Shown in pieces: positions 25,701 to 36,256 of a DNA stretch of 64,000 bases (position 1 is its first letter; the number at the start of each line of letters is the position of its first letter). The notes under the pieces are model-generated. The model was not told the DNA's origin. It saw nothing but the letters and a program-made list of their open reading frames with translations, and ran no database searches. This DNA comes from Allacma fusca (Eukaryota > Arthropoda > Collembola > Symphypleona > Sminthuridae). The stretch is taken from NCBI GenBank assembly GCA_947179485.1, contig OX359249.1:34086250-34150249 (forward strand), given 5' to 3'. The translations under genes and the position numbers were made by a program.

Positions 25701-26308
25701 CCCGGAACATTCCAGGGAACCGAAGATTAAGGATAATGAGGTAGGTTCAAAATTATTAACCACTTGTTGTGGTCAAATTTTACGAATTTATGGCAATAAA
25801 ATGTGATATTGAATAAAATCTGTCTAGTTGTGTGGATGCCCGTTGATCAGAAATGTTTTTGAAGTCACTGATGAAATTTGCCGAGTTGCTAAGAAGAAAT
25901 GTAATCGCCATTTTTGCTGGGAAAAGTTGTATCGAGCAGAGATTGATATGGAAAGGGTTAGACAGGTCAGTAGTATTTTTGGATATAATAATCATAGACT
26001 GCAGTAGTAAAAATATGGTATGGTACAGTTAAAATTTATTATGCACAGACATTTTATATTTCTCTTGGTGTATCAGAAGAAAAGTAAAGTGAGTGAAGCA
26101 AGTACCGTAGATTGGAATTACAATAACTTAGGAATTAAATAACTTGTATAATTGAATTCAATTTCAGTGGCTCAAGTATGATGAATTATTGGAAGCAGAG
26201 AAGACTCTTCGTCAAGCCCTCACTAATAGAGCTGGTGTATTGGGTTTACTCCTTCACTCTTCATTCGACTACGACGCTGCTGTACCCGGTGTTACTCAAC
26301 CCACTTAA
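22737..26308 (+). CDS. Cfp1: CXXC1/Cfp1-like subunit of the Set1 complex, lacking CXXC
   Basis: Homologue of CXXC finger protein 1, the PHD-containing subunit of the Set1/COMPASS histone H3K4 methyltransferase (nuclear). Exons: 22737-22760, 22991-23109, 23358-23605, 23675-23934, 24860-24997, 25099-25257, 25582-25740, 25828-25965, 26168-26308. All are in phase, 461 residues. The PHD finger is at residues 35-80, with ligands C36, C38, C50, C53, H58, C61, C77 and C80. It is followed by a basic linker containing an AT-hook-like GRPKK. The C-terminal CpG-binding-protein domain is present: KYCSDTCG, a coiled coil, CITCGHE..CIKHMEKCY, ESQTSF, YCKRL.VLCPEHS, CGCPL, and CNRHFCWEKL. The CXXC zinc finger that normally sits between PHD and KYCSD is absent. 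The only intron in that interval is 69 bases (23606-23674). The animal family is usually near 650 residues. Confidence 0.95.
26035..26040 (-). terminator. Candidate poly(A) signal for AKH
   Basis: The nearest minus-strand AATAAA I found after the AKH stop lies inside Cfp1 intron 8. If it is used, the AKH 3' UTR would be antisense to the last Cfp1 exon. Confidence 0.3.
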
Positions 26309-26334
26309 GCATTTCCAATCTCATGTATCTTTCC

Positions 26335-26726
26335 TCATTTTCTTCTCTGAACATCACCAGACAACGTTTCACAACGCATGAGCTTGTGGGCTTCCAGCTA
26401 GTCCCACAAATAAATATTCAAAAAATATTTAGAATTTTTAAAAAGTTGTATGCTTTTGAATACAACTCACTATTAAAAATTAAGATATTGTTAAAATCTC
26501 TACAATTTACCTGTATCAATTTTTGTATTCGGACAACGCTATCCAACGGAATTTTGCAGTTTTCTGGGAATTGGGAAAAATCTTCGGTTCCCCCTTGAGT
26601 CATTGTCACTGAAGCGCGTTTTCCCCAACTCGGAGAAAAGTTGACTTGAGCTTCCACGACAGTTACGGCCAGGACGGCGATTGCCATCACTAGAGCAATA
26701 TAAAATCCTGCTCGAAGTTGAGACAT
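26335..26726 (-). CDS. Akh: Adipokinetic hormone (AKH) precursor
   Basis: Precursor of the insect neuropeptide that mobilises lipid and carbohydrate from the fat body, made in the corpora cardiaca. Exons are 26726-26511 (72 codons) and 26397-26335 (20 codons plus TGA), in phase, 92 residues. Residues 1-26 form a typical signal peptide ending in VVEA. They are followed directly by QVNFSPSW (27-34), Gly35 as amide donor and the Lys36-Arg37 cleavage site. The mature peptide is therefore predicted as pGlu-VNFSPSW-amide. The C-terminal associated peptide has single cysteines in ENCK and MRCE, as in other AKH precursors. An acceptor lies directly before the ATG (AG at 26728-26727), so a non-coding first exon is expected upstream. 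The first open frame runs past the donor; exon 2 (LEAHKLMRCETL) is needed to complete the protein. Confidence 0.95.
26409..26414 (+). terminator. Poly(A) signal AATAAA of Cfp1
   Basis: First plus-strand AATAAA after the Cfp1 stop at 26308. It lies beyond AKH exon 2 (26335-26397), so the Cfp1 3' UTR would cover that exon in antisense. Confidence 0.5.
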
Positions 26727-27114
26727 CTGAAAAAATATATTATTTATTAAAATGAATACTTAGGCTGTCATTCAAGATCAGACCATCCTAATGTTCTTAA
26801 ATAGAGTTTAAATTTTAAAACACCTGTCATGCAAAATATTTGCGTTAAAAAAATTTTTTTCAACAATGATTTTTGTAAGATATATTTTGTACTGCTCGCT
26901 GATAAAAATTTACCAAAACCAAAACATATTCTCCAAATTTTTAGTTTATTACTTTGTATTAAGTTTTACGAAGTTCGGTTCGGCAGAATAAATGAAAACG
27001 TTTCCAGGTAGAAGATAAAAGCGTCAAAATCGTTTTCAGAGCTTCTTCTGTGCTTGAACTTCCCTCAGAGGTAACTATGAAGAAATTGATGCCGTCTCCA
27101 TAGGTGGTCCGGAG

Positions 27115-27122
27115 TTTTTATA
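27115..27122 (-). promoter_or_regulatory. Candidate TATA box of AKH
   Basis: TATAAAAA on the minus strand (context GGTATAAAAACTCC), about 390 bases upstream of the AKH start codon. Transcription would begin near 27085-27092 with a short 5' exon spliced to the acceptor before the ATG. Strong TATA boxes are common for neuropeptide genes; the start site is inferred. Confidence 0.5.
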
Positions 27123-29444
27123 CCGCGGAAAGTAATTTCGGGGATGGATATTTCAAGTGGGCAAATGTCAAGTCTGAAAAACAACAGCGTAGACAGGTAG
27201 ACAGATATAAAATAGATTACTTGCATTTAAAAGCACTGACCCATTCTTGATTTATAGACCATCAGACGCCTCTTCACTTTTAGACCTAGGTGTACGATCT
27301 GCTACAACTTCATCATCATCGTCATCTAGAGTAACTAGAATTCTTAAGCTACAAGTATACTCTTAACTTTTGATACTGTTTTTCTCAATTCAGTTTTAGC
27401 TCTTCATTCTTACACATTTCTGGCTTTAGATTATTTTTCCAATTTGAACCACTCAAATACCTTGATACCATGTATTTTCCATTTTATGATGCGTAGATAT
27501 TACATGCAACTCAAGTGCTTTCACCCCTATTACAGTATCGGGTGTAGATTGATGACTAACTAAGAAAAGTTACTTGTTACTGCTTCAAGTGTAAGCCTGA
27601 ATATCGTCCCATGTTCCGAGCATTTCCTAAACTACCTCTCGAAAATTGCTAGCTTCGAATGGCAAAGTAAACTTTGTTTTTGTGGTAAAGTTTTGAAAAA
27701 CGTTTCACATAGAAGGTACTTACGGAAATGAAAATGTACTTGATGTCAGCTTGCCATATAGTATGTATCATATAACACGTACATGACTGGTTGATCAATC
27801 AGTGTAAGCCTTGACGAAGTTGTAGCTACCGTAAACAATTTTCTCCCGGCTGCTACAAAAACGACATGATCCTAGTTTTTGAGTGTGAATGCAAACAATT
27901 CCAACCCTGATTTTTATACCATCACGTTTAGACTAGTTTAGAATTTATAGTATCGTGTTATACTGCATTACTATACTGAGCATCTGCCTTGTTAAAAGGA
28001 TACGTTCGAGTTGTGGCGATCGAATCAATTTGATTTGAGACAGAGCCATAAATACCAAATAAACGTTTCTCCAAGCGTGGCAATCCAACAGCCGTGGTGC
28101 TTATGTTCCGCCTAGACTTGCACGTTAGCATGTAAGCTTTTATATGTTGTCTGGCAAGATAAACACATTCGACAGTATGAATCAAAATACACATACAAAC
28201 TCTGCGAACACATATGTGTTTGTAAGATATAGAATGTGTAGTTCACTGTACAGCTTTTTAATATTCGAAAATACCACACAGAATTAGCTCTTGAGTTGGT
28301 AAAACATTCTCACAAATATGCATAGTTATGTGACCTTAACTTTTTGGTACGAAAATAACTTCTTTCCCACCCACATCCACTTATCCGGCCGTTGTATCCT
28401 TGGTGGGTCAGAAAATGTTAAGCGAAAAACCGTACAACATTTAGGTTATTTTAAGGGCGACTATAAAGTACCATTCTAAGTTAAGGAATTCAGGTTTACA
28501 GTGGTACAATATAAAATCAAGAGAACGCAAGGAACAAGGTCAAATTGTGTGGTAATGGGAGCAACATTTAATTCATATTAGAGGCTTTCTTCACGGCTTG
28601 TCACTTGGCGTTTCCCGTTTTCAAGAATTTCGGTTCACTTCTGTTTTGCTGCATGCTGCAGTAATGGCATGACAGAAAAAGTAACGTTTACAAGATGCAA
28701 GGACCCGCATGAATGAGAAATAGTGTCACAGAAACCTCACTTCTAGTTCAATCTACTTTCACTGGTGGAAATGAGTACAGTTTGCATTCAAACGGAAAGT
28801 TTATGTACATTTTTAAGGTTATGTAGTAATACATGGCGGGCTTCACAGATTTTTCACTCTTACCCGTTAGGAATAGACTCCCAATCAGTACAGTGATGGC
28901 GAGGTTATTATTACACTTCATAAAGCACCTGGTAGTTTTCTTCTGCTATGAGAAAAATCAAGTGTTAAAGCTTTTATTGAGGTATTTTATTTTGGTCATG
29001 AGTAAGTACTTGTACTACAAACAATCTCCTCAAAAGATTTCACGAGTCTCATTCATACTTGAAAGTCAAAGTAGTTCTACTTTTACGCAGCACCAAATTA
29101 TAACGCGTCTATTCGACTATTTCAAACATTTGTGAGAGTTTCGCATTTCTTATGACTCTCAGTCAGACTGCTTTAACTTTCCACGGTCAGACTATTTTGG
29201 TATTAAGTCATCCACGACACGTCGACACAACAACTATTGCTTTTTTTATGATAGGTGAGATACGTGGAAATGTAAGTACGTAGACTGTTGTAAAGTAAAG
29301 GGAGTGTTCCCGATTGATTTGATTTTAAATAAAATATAGGAAATAAAAATCCGGAGCTGTATTTATTTGATAGTTTGAACTGCCTCCAAAGGTCAATAAT
29401 TCCCATGACTTTAGTTAACATGAAATGTAACCTTTGGGTAATTA
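27123..29444. other. Intergenic region between AKH and RSPH3
   Basis: About 2.3 kb, AT-rich, with no coding exon recognised. It should contain AKH upstream control sequence and the RSPH3 3' UTR (minus-strand AATAAA at 29362-29367). A short CATCATCATCGTCATC run lies near 27310. Confidence 0.5.
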
Positions 29445-31288
29445 TTATTCATCTTCTCCAATTAAATTGTATTGGTAGCTGAATTCCCGAGCTGCATTCA
29501 ACTGCATTCTTGCAATTTGTTCCTGTTCACGCTTCCAGCTGGCAAATTCGAACTCAGCTTGTCGGTTTTGCACCGTGGCCAAGATTATCTCTGCATTCAG
29601 AAGGGAAAACGTGAGACATTGAGAATTTACGCCAAAATACACATTCATTATCATTACCCACCATCAAAAAGGTTCCTACAGAGCATTTGACCTTCCACTT
29701 CCACTTGAACATGCTTATTAACCCAAGGATTGAAAATACTGGCAATGAGATTATGAAGTTCCGCAAAACTATTGTTTCTACGCAAAGAATCCCGAACATC
29801 ATTAAGGGGTCTTCCAAGGTAGAAAGAGCTGAATGCCACAGCTTGAAGTCTTTGTGTAGCTTCTTCATGCGTTTTTCTGTACTCTGCTGCCCTTTCCATA
29901 ACAGCTATTCGCTCTGCTTCGAGGCGATCGTGCTGTTCTTTCATTTCTAGTAATTTCATTTGCTCAGTAGATCTTATATCCTCAAATTTGGCCTGTTGTG
30001 TTCTCAGTGATTCTAACTCTTCTTCTTCCAATAGTTCGAGCAAAGACTAAGGAGTTTAACTCAAAATTACTGGCAAGGCAAATAATCGCACTATAATGTC
30101 TCCCTGTACTGGCCATCAGGCAGCATATTTTTGCAAATGGTCTCATCTCATACGATTGTACATGTAATTCCTGTAGTAATAGCTTTCTCTGGGAGAAATA
30201 ACATATGGCCTCATAATTCATGATTTATACGAGTATTACAAAAACGGATGGAACCGGTTGGTAACCGTATTGGTTACACCAAAGTAATAAAATAATGCAT
30301 ATAGAACGGTGTTACAGGTTCTCATCTCGTCAGCTCCAATGAGCGGAATAATAGGAACGCCATCATACAATAGCAGTAATTTTTGTACATTTCTTACAAG
30401 CCGAGTGTTATTTTCTCTTAGAGACAAATGTGTTCATTCGGCCGGGTCAACCCTTTGACTCATACATATGACCAACAACTATGACCAACAGGGTATGATA
30501 ATACAATAAATTACCCTATGAATCACTTGACCGACCAATGCTTCACAAACAGGTATAACGAGATTGTCAAAATCGAATAAATCCCCAAGTAGGATCTCGG
30601 TTTCTACGTCGATTCCTTGAGGAGGGACATATCCACTTGGGTGAGTTGGAAGCTCTAGTGCTGATTCTAAATCCACAATGGCATTTTCATCCTCAACTAA
30701 GTGCGGATTAAGTTCCTCCATATGACTTGGAACTAACCCCTCATAATTATCCCTCCTCCAACGTGGCGGGGTAGGAGGTCTTTCATAGACAAATCTGGGT
30801 TTCCTTATTACCGTTCTGGGCTTACGAACGTTAAAACATTGGATGAAATTTTTCTATATATAGGAAGACATATTTAATATTTGAGTGGTTCATAATATGG
30901 AGCAATATTTTTGATTTCAATTAGTCAAAACTCTTGCTAGCCTATCGAAAAACCTCAGGTTGGTCGGGTTTCCCCCTCCGGACTCTGGGATCCCACATGA
31001 CATTATAAAAGTCTCCGATGTCTTTGGGTCTGTCAACCAATAACGCCACAATTTACTTTGATTGTACTCATCAAGTGTATGCATCTACATATTATCAATA
31101 CCATATGATCCTGGTAGGAAACACACTTACTTTGGAACATTATTTCTAAATTTTGGTCGTCCAAATATGGGTAATGGCTTCGGAGTGCTAGAGAATACAT
31201 AGAGGCACCTCCCTGAACAAGCTGAATCCGCTGTCTGCAAGCCATTCCAGCATGTCAGCCCTGCAAATTCTCTTTGAACTTGCTGCAT
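29445..31288 (-). CDS. Rsph3: Radial spoke head protein 3 homologue
   Basis: Structural protein of the radial spoke in motile cilia and sperm flagella; RSPH3 also anchors protein kinase A. Exons: 31288-31131, 31029-30954, 30853-30515, 30046-29662, 29590-29445, all in phase, 367 residues. The N-terminal stretch YVFSSTPKPLP..GRPKFR and FYNVMWDPRVRRG matches the YTYTS..YGNIMYDRRV..RG block of vertebrate RSPH3. Next come GIDVETEILLGDLFDFD and an amphipathic helix (CEALVGQVIH) that is the likely RII-binding site. The coiled coil SLLELLEEEELESLR follows, and the C-terminus is ..NLIGEDE. The ATG at 31288 is the first in frame and gives a plausible start, but an upstream non-coding or short coding exon is possible. 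The donor at 30953 (GAG|GTTTTT) is weak. Confidence 0.92.
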
Positions 31289-31522
31289 TTTTCTGGCAAT
31301 ATTGTGCTGATCTCACTCTTTTCACACTAGTTTACACGGACAGGTACTGGGGACTACGCTAATTGCAAGAAATAACAATCTGCATTACAGAAATTGACAA
31401 GCGCAAGTCTAAGTAAACAATCTTCTATCTTTGGGAATTCTGACATCCCGAGACCCGCTTTCTGATGACCCGGGAGAGATGATGTAAGAACGGAAGATGG
31501 ATGAGTATGATTTCCCCCTTAC

Positions 31523-31701
31523 AATTCGACTCAAAGCAATCTTGAGTAAAAGTTCATTATTTCCCAAAAACTTTAAACCATTAATAATTATTGAAATAGG
31601 CCTTCCTGGAGACAATAATTTTGTGTTTTGAATATTATGGAGATATGACTCCATCCTTCCGAGATCCATAGTAATTACATAAGCCCATGTAATTCCACTG
31701 C
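31523..31701 (-). other. Possible coding exon of an unassigned gene
   Basis: Minus-strand open stretch with an acceptor (AG at 31703-31702) and a good donor (GTAAGG at 31522). It reads continuously through ITWAYVITMDLGRMESYL and GRPISIIINGLKFLGNNE, which looks protein-like. I recognise no family. It could be an exon of an upstream gene, a 5' exon of RSPH3, or chance; unspliced, the frame stays open to 31409. Confidence 0.3.
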
Positions 31702-34365
31702 CTAAATATCAGGAGTAATATATTTCACGGATTTTTCAGTCCTTGACTGCGTTTGATGCACATGTATAAATTTTCACGATAATACAAATAGCGTAATTCT
31801 GGATGGAAGTATCTAAATATAATTATTCGAAAATACAGCAACAAAAATGTCTTTATTGCTTAAAATAAAATCTAAAAACCTTAAAGTAAACATCTCATCT
31901 TACTATAGAGGCATCATATTTGTTAAAGTTATCTCCCTATTATAGCTTGCAACGCAACGTAACAAGTAGGAATATCATTTCGTCTATGACCTATGACTCC
32001 AATCAAGTATTATCTGAATAATTCAGCGCTGACTTGGCCTAACTTTTCATAATTTACATGCTTAGTTATTTTATTGCACTTTTTTTATCAATGAGTTCCA
32101 TATGTATGTATATAATTCCACCCCCTTGAATGGCTTAACATTTAGGAAAAGGTTTGAGCAAATCCGAATCTATTGAGTTTATACAGGTAAGTATACAGTA
32201 ATCGAAAATTAAACTATTTTCTTAAATACCTCACAAGTTCAGGCCCCATGAGTCATATGAGTCTCATGAGTCATATCATAACAGACGCATGAGTCCTGGT
32301 AGTGAACTAATAACAGTAGTGTTCCAATGTGCCCCAATCCAAGTTAAGCCCCAAAAACACCTTTCCTCTGAAGTCTGAACTGAAGCAGAAGATAAAACTC
32401 TCTTCCTGCAAGTAAGTACAGAATTCAGTATGTATTATGTACTTATCTATATATGGGCTCATTAAAAAGAGGAGGGCTTAATTCCAAAAAATCAATCGAC
32501 ATGAACATCGACTTTTCAAGTCCAAGAAAAGAACAAAACAAGTTCCAAAGCCGGAGTACACATAATCATCAAAGCAATGTACATATTGGGACAATGGACC
32601 CTTTGTTTTTGAGCGTCTTAAACAAAAACAATAACATCTCAGACATATGTATATATCTACAACACTACTCGAAAGTAAACAAAAACTAAAACGGAATTTT
32701 ATACTTTCTATTGCCCGAGTGAAGTATTCATGGCCTCCAGTGAAACTCGTGCTATAGACTTTTAGTGGAATATTCCCCACTAACTCTCAATGTCAGCCCT
32801 TTAATTCCATAATAGCTTGTACTTTCCCTACAAGTTAAATGCAAAATTGCCACCGGTATTTTAAGATGATGATTCATCCATTTAAGGCTAGGAGTTTAAG
32901 GGCGAGCAGAAGGAGGGCCTTAAGCCAAACGGCTGTTTCCGTTCCTATAGGTATAGCATTCCAGCATTTATTTCATTTAGTTTATTACTATAGTCTTGTG
33001 AACTCCCTCACGATCTGCCTCGTTTAAACTAGAAAAAACAATATATCAGTCCATGAAGTGAACTTGTTAGCTTGCGTGACAACAAACCCTTGATGTAAAA
33101 TGTTCCCCGCCCCGATGGTGAGTGTGAGTAGTACTCTACCTCCCGTCGAGAAGAACTTTAGACGCCCGCAAGACAATGCATAAAAGGGATTAGCCTATTG
33201 TAGTAGTACATCCTCTGATCCTCACCTACTGCTCCAGGCTTTACGGTACTTCGTTTTGATGCTCATGTCCTTATTAATAAGGGAAAAATAACAAGGCATG
33301 TAAAGAGCATCCAACCCCCCTGGCTTCTACTACTACCGCTCCTATAGCATACGTCAATTGAGAGCATTAAGTCTGTGTAAGAATGAGCAGAGGGGTAAAG
33401 ATGCATTAGGCAATGTGAACCAAAATAGACAAACCCAAATTTGTTCCAGATTCATCCGGCCATGATAAAACTCGGCCCGGACAGTTGCAGCATACAATTA
33501 CCGTATTGGGAAATGGTACCCACCAAATCAGCTGATTAAGTTGCGGTGATATAATAAATGATACTAACCGGATTTTCTCATATAGGGGCAAAACTCCGTA
33601 CTGACTGTAACGCAGCTACAAATGGGGCAATATGTAATTGTTACAATAAATAATAATTGCTGTTTTGTAAAAAAAAGTGCCAAATATCACATCAGTATAG
33701 ATCAGCAATTATTACGATGTTCGGTAGAGAGAAATTAATTTACTTATCTCATGAATGTAGTTATTATCTGTAGAATAGATAATAAATATTATTTAAACTA
33801 CTAACTACTAATATGTTTATCAAATTTAGATTACATTGAAAAAATGTGAAACATGAACAGTCTACAGATTTTATAAGTACGAATAATGTGTGGAACGCCA
33901 TGGGCGAACCTTACCATTTATTAGCTCAAATATTTTTTTTAAATACACTTGACATAATCGTGTTGGAAGCCAACATCAAAAATTGTATTATGATGTATGA
34001 GGCATCTATACTTGTCTTGAGGATATGCGCAAGCAATACTATCGGTTAATGGTTCATCTTCCCATTTTTGGGACCGAGTCGAATGAATCGAAGTACCATA
34101 AACATAGTTCCCAATTCACTATAATCGGGTTCTTGAATCGGTCTTACAAACCCTGTATCCTTTACTATTGTGAAATTTTACTGTGGTAAAGCTTTCCTCC
34201 TGGTAGCGATATCATAACTCCGGCTTGATTAACCAGCGCTAAGTTCTGCAACAACAGCATATTATTGACTGCATGCCTATACATCCGCAGGTACGAGAGG
34301 CATAAGTCCTGTTTAACCCTTTCCGAGGCATATGCACGAGATTTTAGTTGTCACTGGTGATCACA
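31702..34365. other. Intergenic, no gene recognised
   Basis: About 2.7 kb of mostly AT-rich sequence without a convincing exon on either strand. A cluster of TGAGTC motifs at 32249-32296 is listed separately. Confidence 0.5.
32249..32296. repeat. Cluster of four TGAGTC motifs
   Basis: TGAGTCA at 32249-32255, TGAGTCT at 32258-32264, TGAGTCA at 32267-32273 and TGAGTCC at 32290-32296. The first three are spaced exactly 9 bases apart. TGAGTCA is the AP-1 (Fos/Jun) consensus. This may be a control element or a short tandem duplication. Confidence 0.45.
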
Positions 34366-35181
34366 TTAGGATTCAACTTGACAAAGCCCAAATAGAGCAG
34401 TAGAAGTGTGAGATTTTTCCAAATCCTTCGTCTTCAGAAGGGCACATTCTTTTCCCAACTCAGTTGAGAAGAAGTAAAATTGTCTTATGACAATTCCAGA
34501 GTTAATCATATGGATAACAGCGGCGGAGCTCATAACTACAGCGATGTTAACGTCCCAGAGGAACCGGTAAATCTGGTCAAGTTCAGTAGTTCCGTGCGGA
34601 GTATGTGAAAATAAAAATCCTAGGAAGATTGCAATTGCAGCGAGAATCCCAATCAAATTTCCTGTCAGCAAACTGACATATGCAAGCGAAGAGGCGGAGA
34701 ATACTTGAAAAGCGCGGGTAGAGATGTGATAGAGAATTTTGTTTTCCGAGAAAGCGCAAATCGTAGTCACAACCATGAATAAGAGTGGTAAGTGAGTGAA
34801 GCGGCTGTTGTTTGGGCAATAAGTGAGGAGAATAGAATAAACCAAGAGATGGCTCCCTTTCACAAGAATGAATGCTACTGTATGGCATATCTGAAGGAGT
34901 AAAAATATCCCTGGACCTCTGGTGTTTTGTTGGAAGGACTCCAAACGGTACATGAATTGCGCCAGTGAGTACGATCGTCTACTTCTTCTGGATTTTAGCA
35001 TTGTTTTTGGGAATTCAAAAATTGTCTCTGAATATACCACTGCCAGGGAAAACCAGACTATTTGAATAATTTTGCAAATTATCTTTTGAGGTGATTGAAA
35101 AACTCTCATCACTGTGTAAATGCTTGAGAGCAGAACGACAGAAATCAATGTTCGAATCAATAGCTCCTGTAAAGTCTTCAT
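34366..35181 (-). CDS. Unrecognised multi-pass membrane protein (single exon)
   Basis: Intronless open frame of 271 residues from an ATG at 35181-35179. The frame is open a little further upstream, but without another ATG. At least six hydrophobic segments are visible: around residues 7-25 (LIRTLISVVLLSSIYTV), 32-50, 91-115, 123-145, 155-190 (SLAYVSLLTGNLIGILAAIA) and 210-230. Between the second and third is a basic patch (KSRRSRRSY), and the C-terminus is hydrophilic. I do not recognise the family; it lacks the C-terminal motif of insect gustatory receptors. The composition and length support a real gene, but without introns or homology it could also be a retrocopy or a chance frame. Confidence 0.5.
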   Translation of the reverse strand: MKTLQELLIRTLISVVLLSSIYTVMRVFQSPQKIICKIIQIVWFSLAVVYSETIFEFPKTMLKSRRSRRSYSLAQFMYRLESFQQNTRGPGIFLLLQICHTVAFILVKGSHLLVYSILLTYCPNNSRFTHLPLLFMVVTTICAFSENKILYHISTRAFQVFSASSLAYVSLLTGNLIGILAAIAIFLGFLFSHTPHGTTELDQIYRFLWDVNIAVVMSSAAVIHMINSGIVIRQFYFFSTELGKECALLKTKDLEKSHTSTALFGLCQVES

Positions 35182-36256
35182 TTTCAACGTCGACGTAATT
35201 AACCCTTCGGTAAAAATAGCCCAGAATGTCGAATAGGTTTATTTGCACTCATAGACGTCTTTGTATTCCAGTGACAAGGTGACAACTGATGACCGCACAT
35301 TCCCAGAACAGTAGTGGCAAAACTATTTGGATACATTCCTATGTCCCACATATTCTAAAATGTTAACTTGTCCCTTTCCCTGTAGTTCGTTTAGTAGAAA
35401 GATACGTGTTTTAATATTGAAAATTTGATTATTCGTTTAGAGTAAAAATAATTATTGTTTGAAGTGGTTTAGAAAACCAAACTACTGTATTTTCAAAAAT
35501 TAATAAACAATTAATCTCGCAAACGATTTGCTAAATTCTGTTACTTATATTACGCTGAATCTGAGCTTCAATAATTTATTATATCGGACATTATATTATA
35601 TATTATATATCCCAAATAAAACGCCTTTACATGACAACATTAATGTCATTATACATAACGATAAAATATACATAACAATAAATAACGATAAAATGGAAGT
35701 TTCACAACATTCCATGATTAATACTGTAAAGTTTTATTAATTCGTAACAATTTGTCGTTTTTACGAAGAGGAAAAACAAAAATTAGTTCAGATGGCAGCA
35801 CAGTTCTAGTACCTTCTTCCAACGGATTGAGTACGAATGTTTCTTGGGTTTTTTGTTCGCGTTTCTCTGATTTAGTAAATAAATATTTGCGCAGCCAATG
35901 AAATTCTCAGCCTGGTCCTCTGGCCACTCCTCAGTGTTATCACAGATTATCAGAGATGACTGATTATTATGCGTTTGTAATTCGTTGTCAAAAATGGAGT
36001 CATTGGCAGATATTTTCCGTCGTTGAAAACTAATTAGTAGATTAAAAGTTTTGACAATTTAATGAGTCAAATAATATTAAAGGTGCACTCCTGCGATACA
36101 GGCATGAAGCAAAAAATCTTACGGATTTCCTCGTAAGAAATAGCATCCATATAGTTTTTTGTGGATGGGCAAAATTTCATAGCTGTAATAATTGTAAAAA
36201 TGGGTTTTTAAAATTAAGCCTTGTCAGAAGAATTGGGGATTATTTCGAATTGTGTT
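35182..36256. other. Intergenic, AT-rich
   Basis: About 1.1 kb of very AT-rich sequence with no recognised gene. It should contain the upstream region of the membrane-protein gene and the 3' end of the OTU-like gene. Confidence 0.5.
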
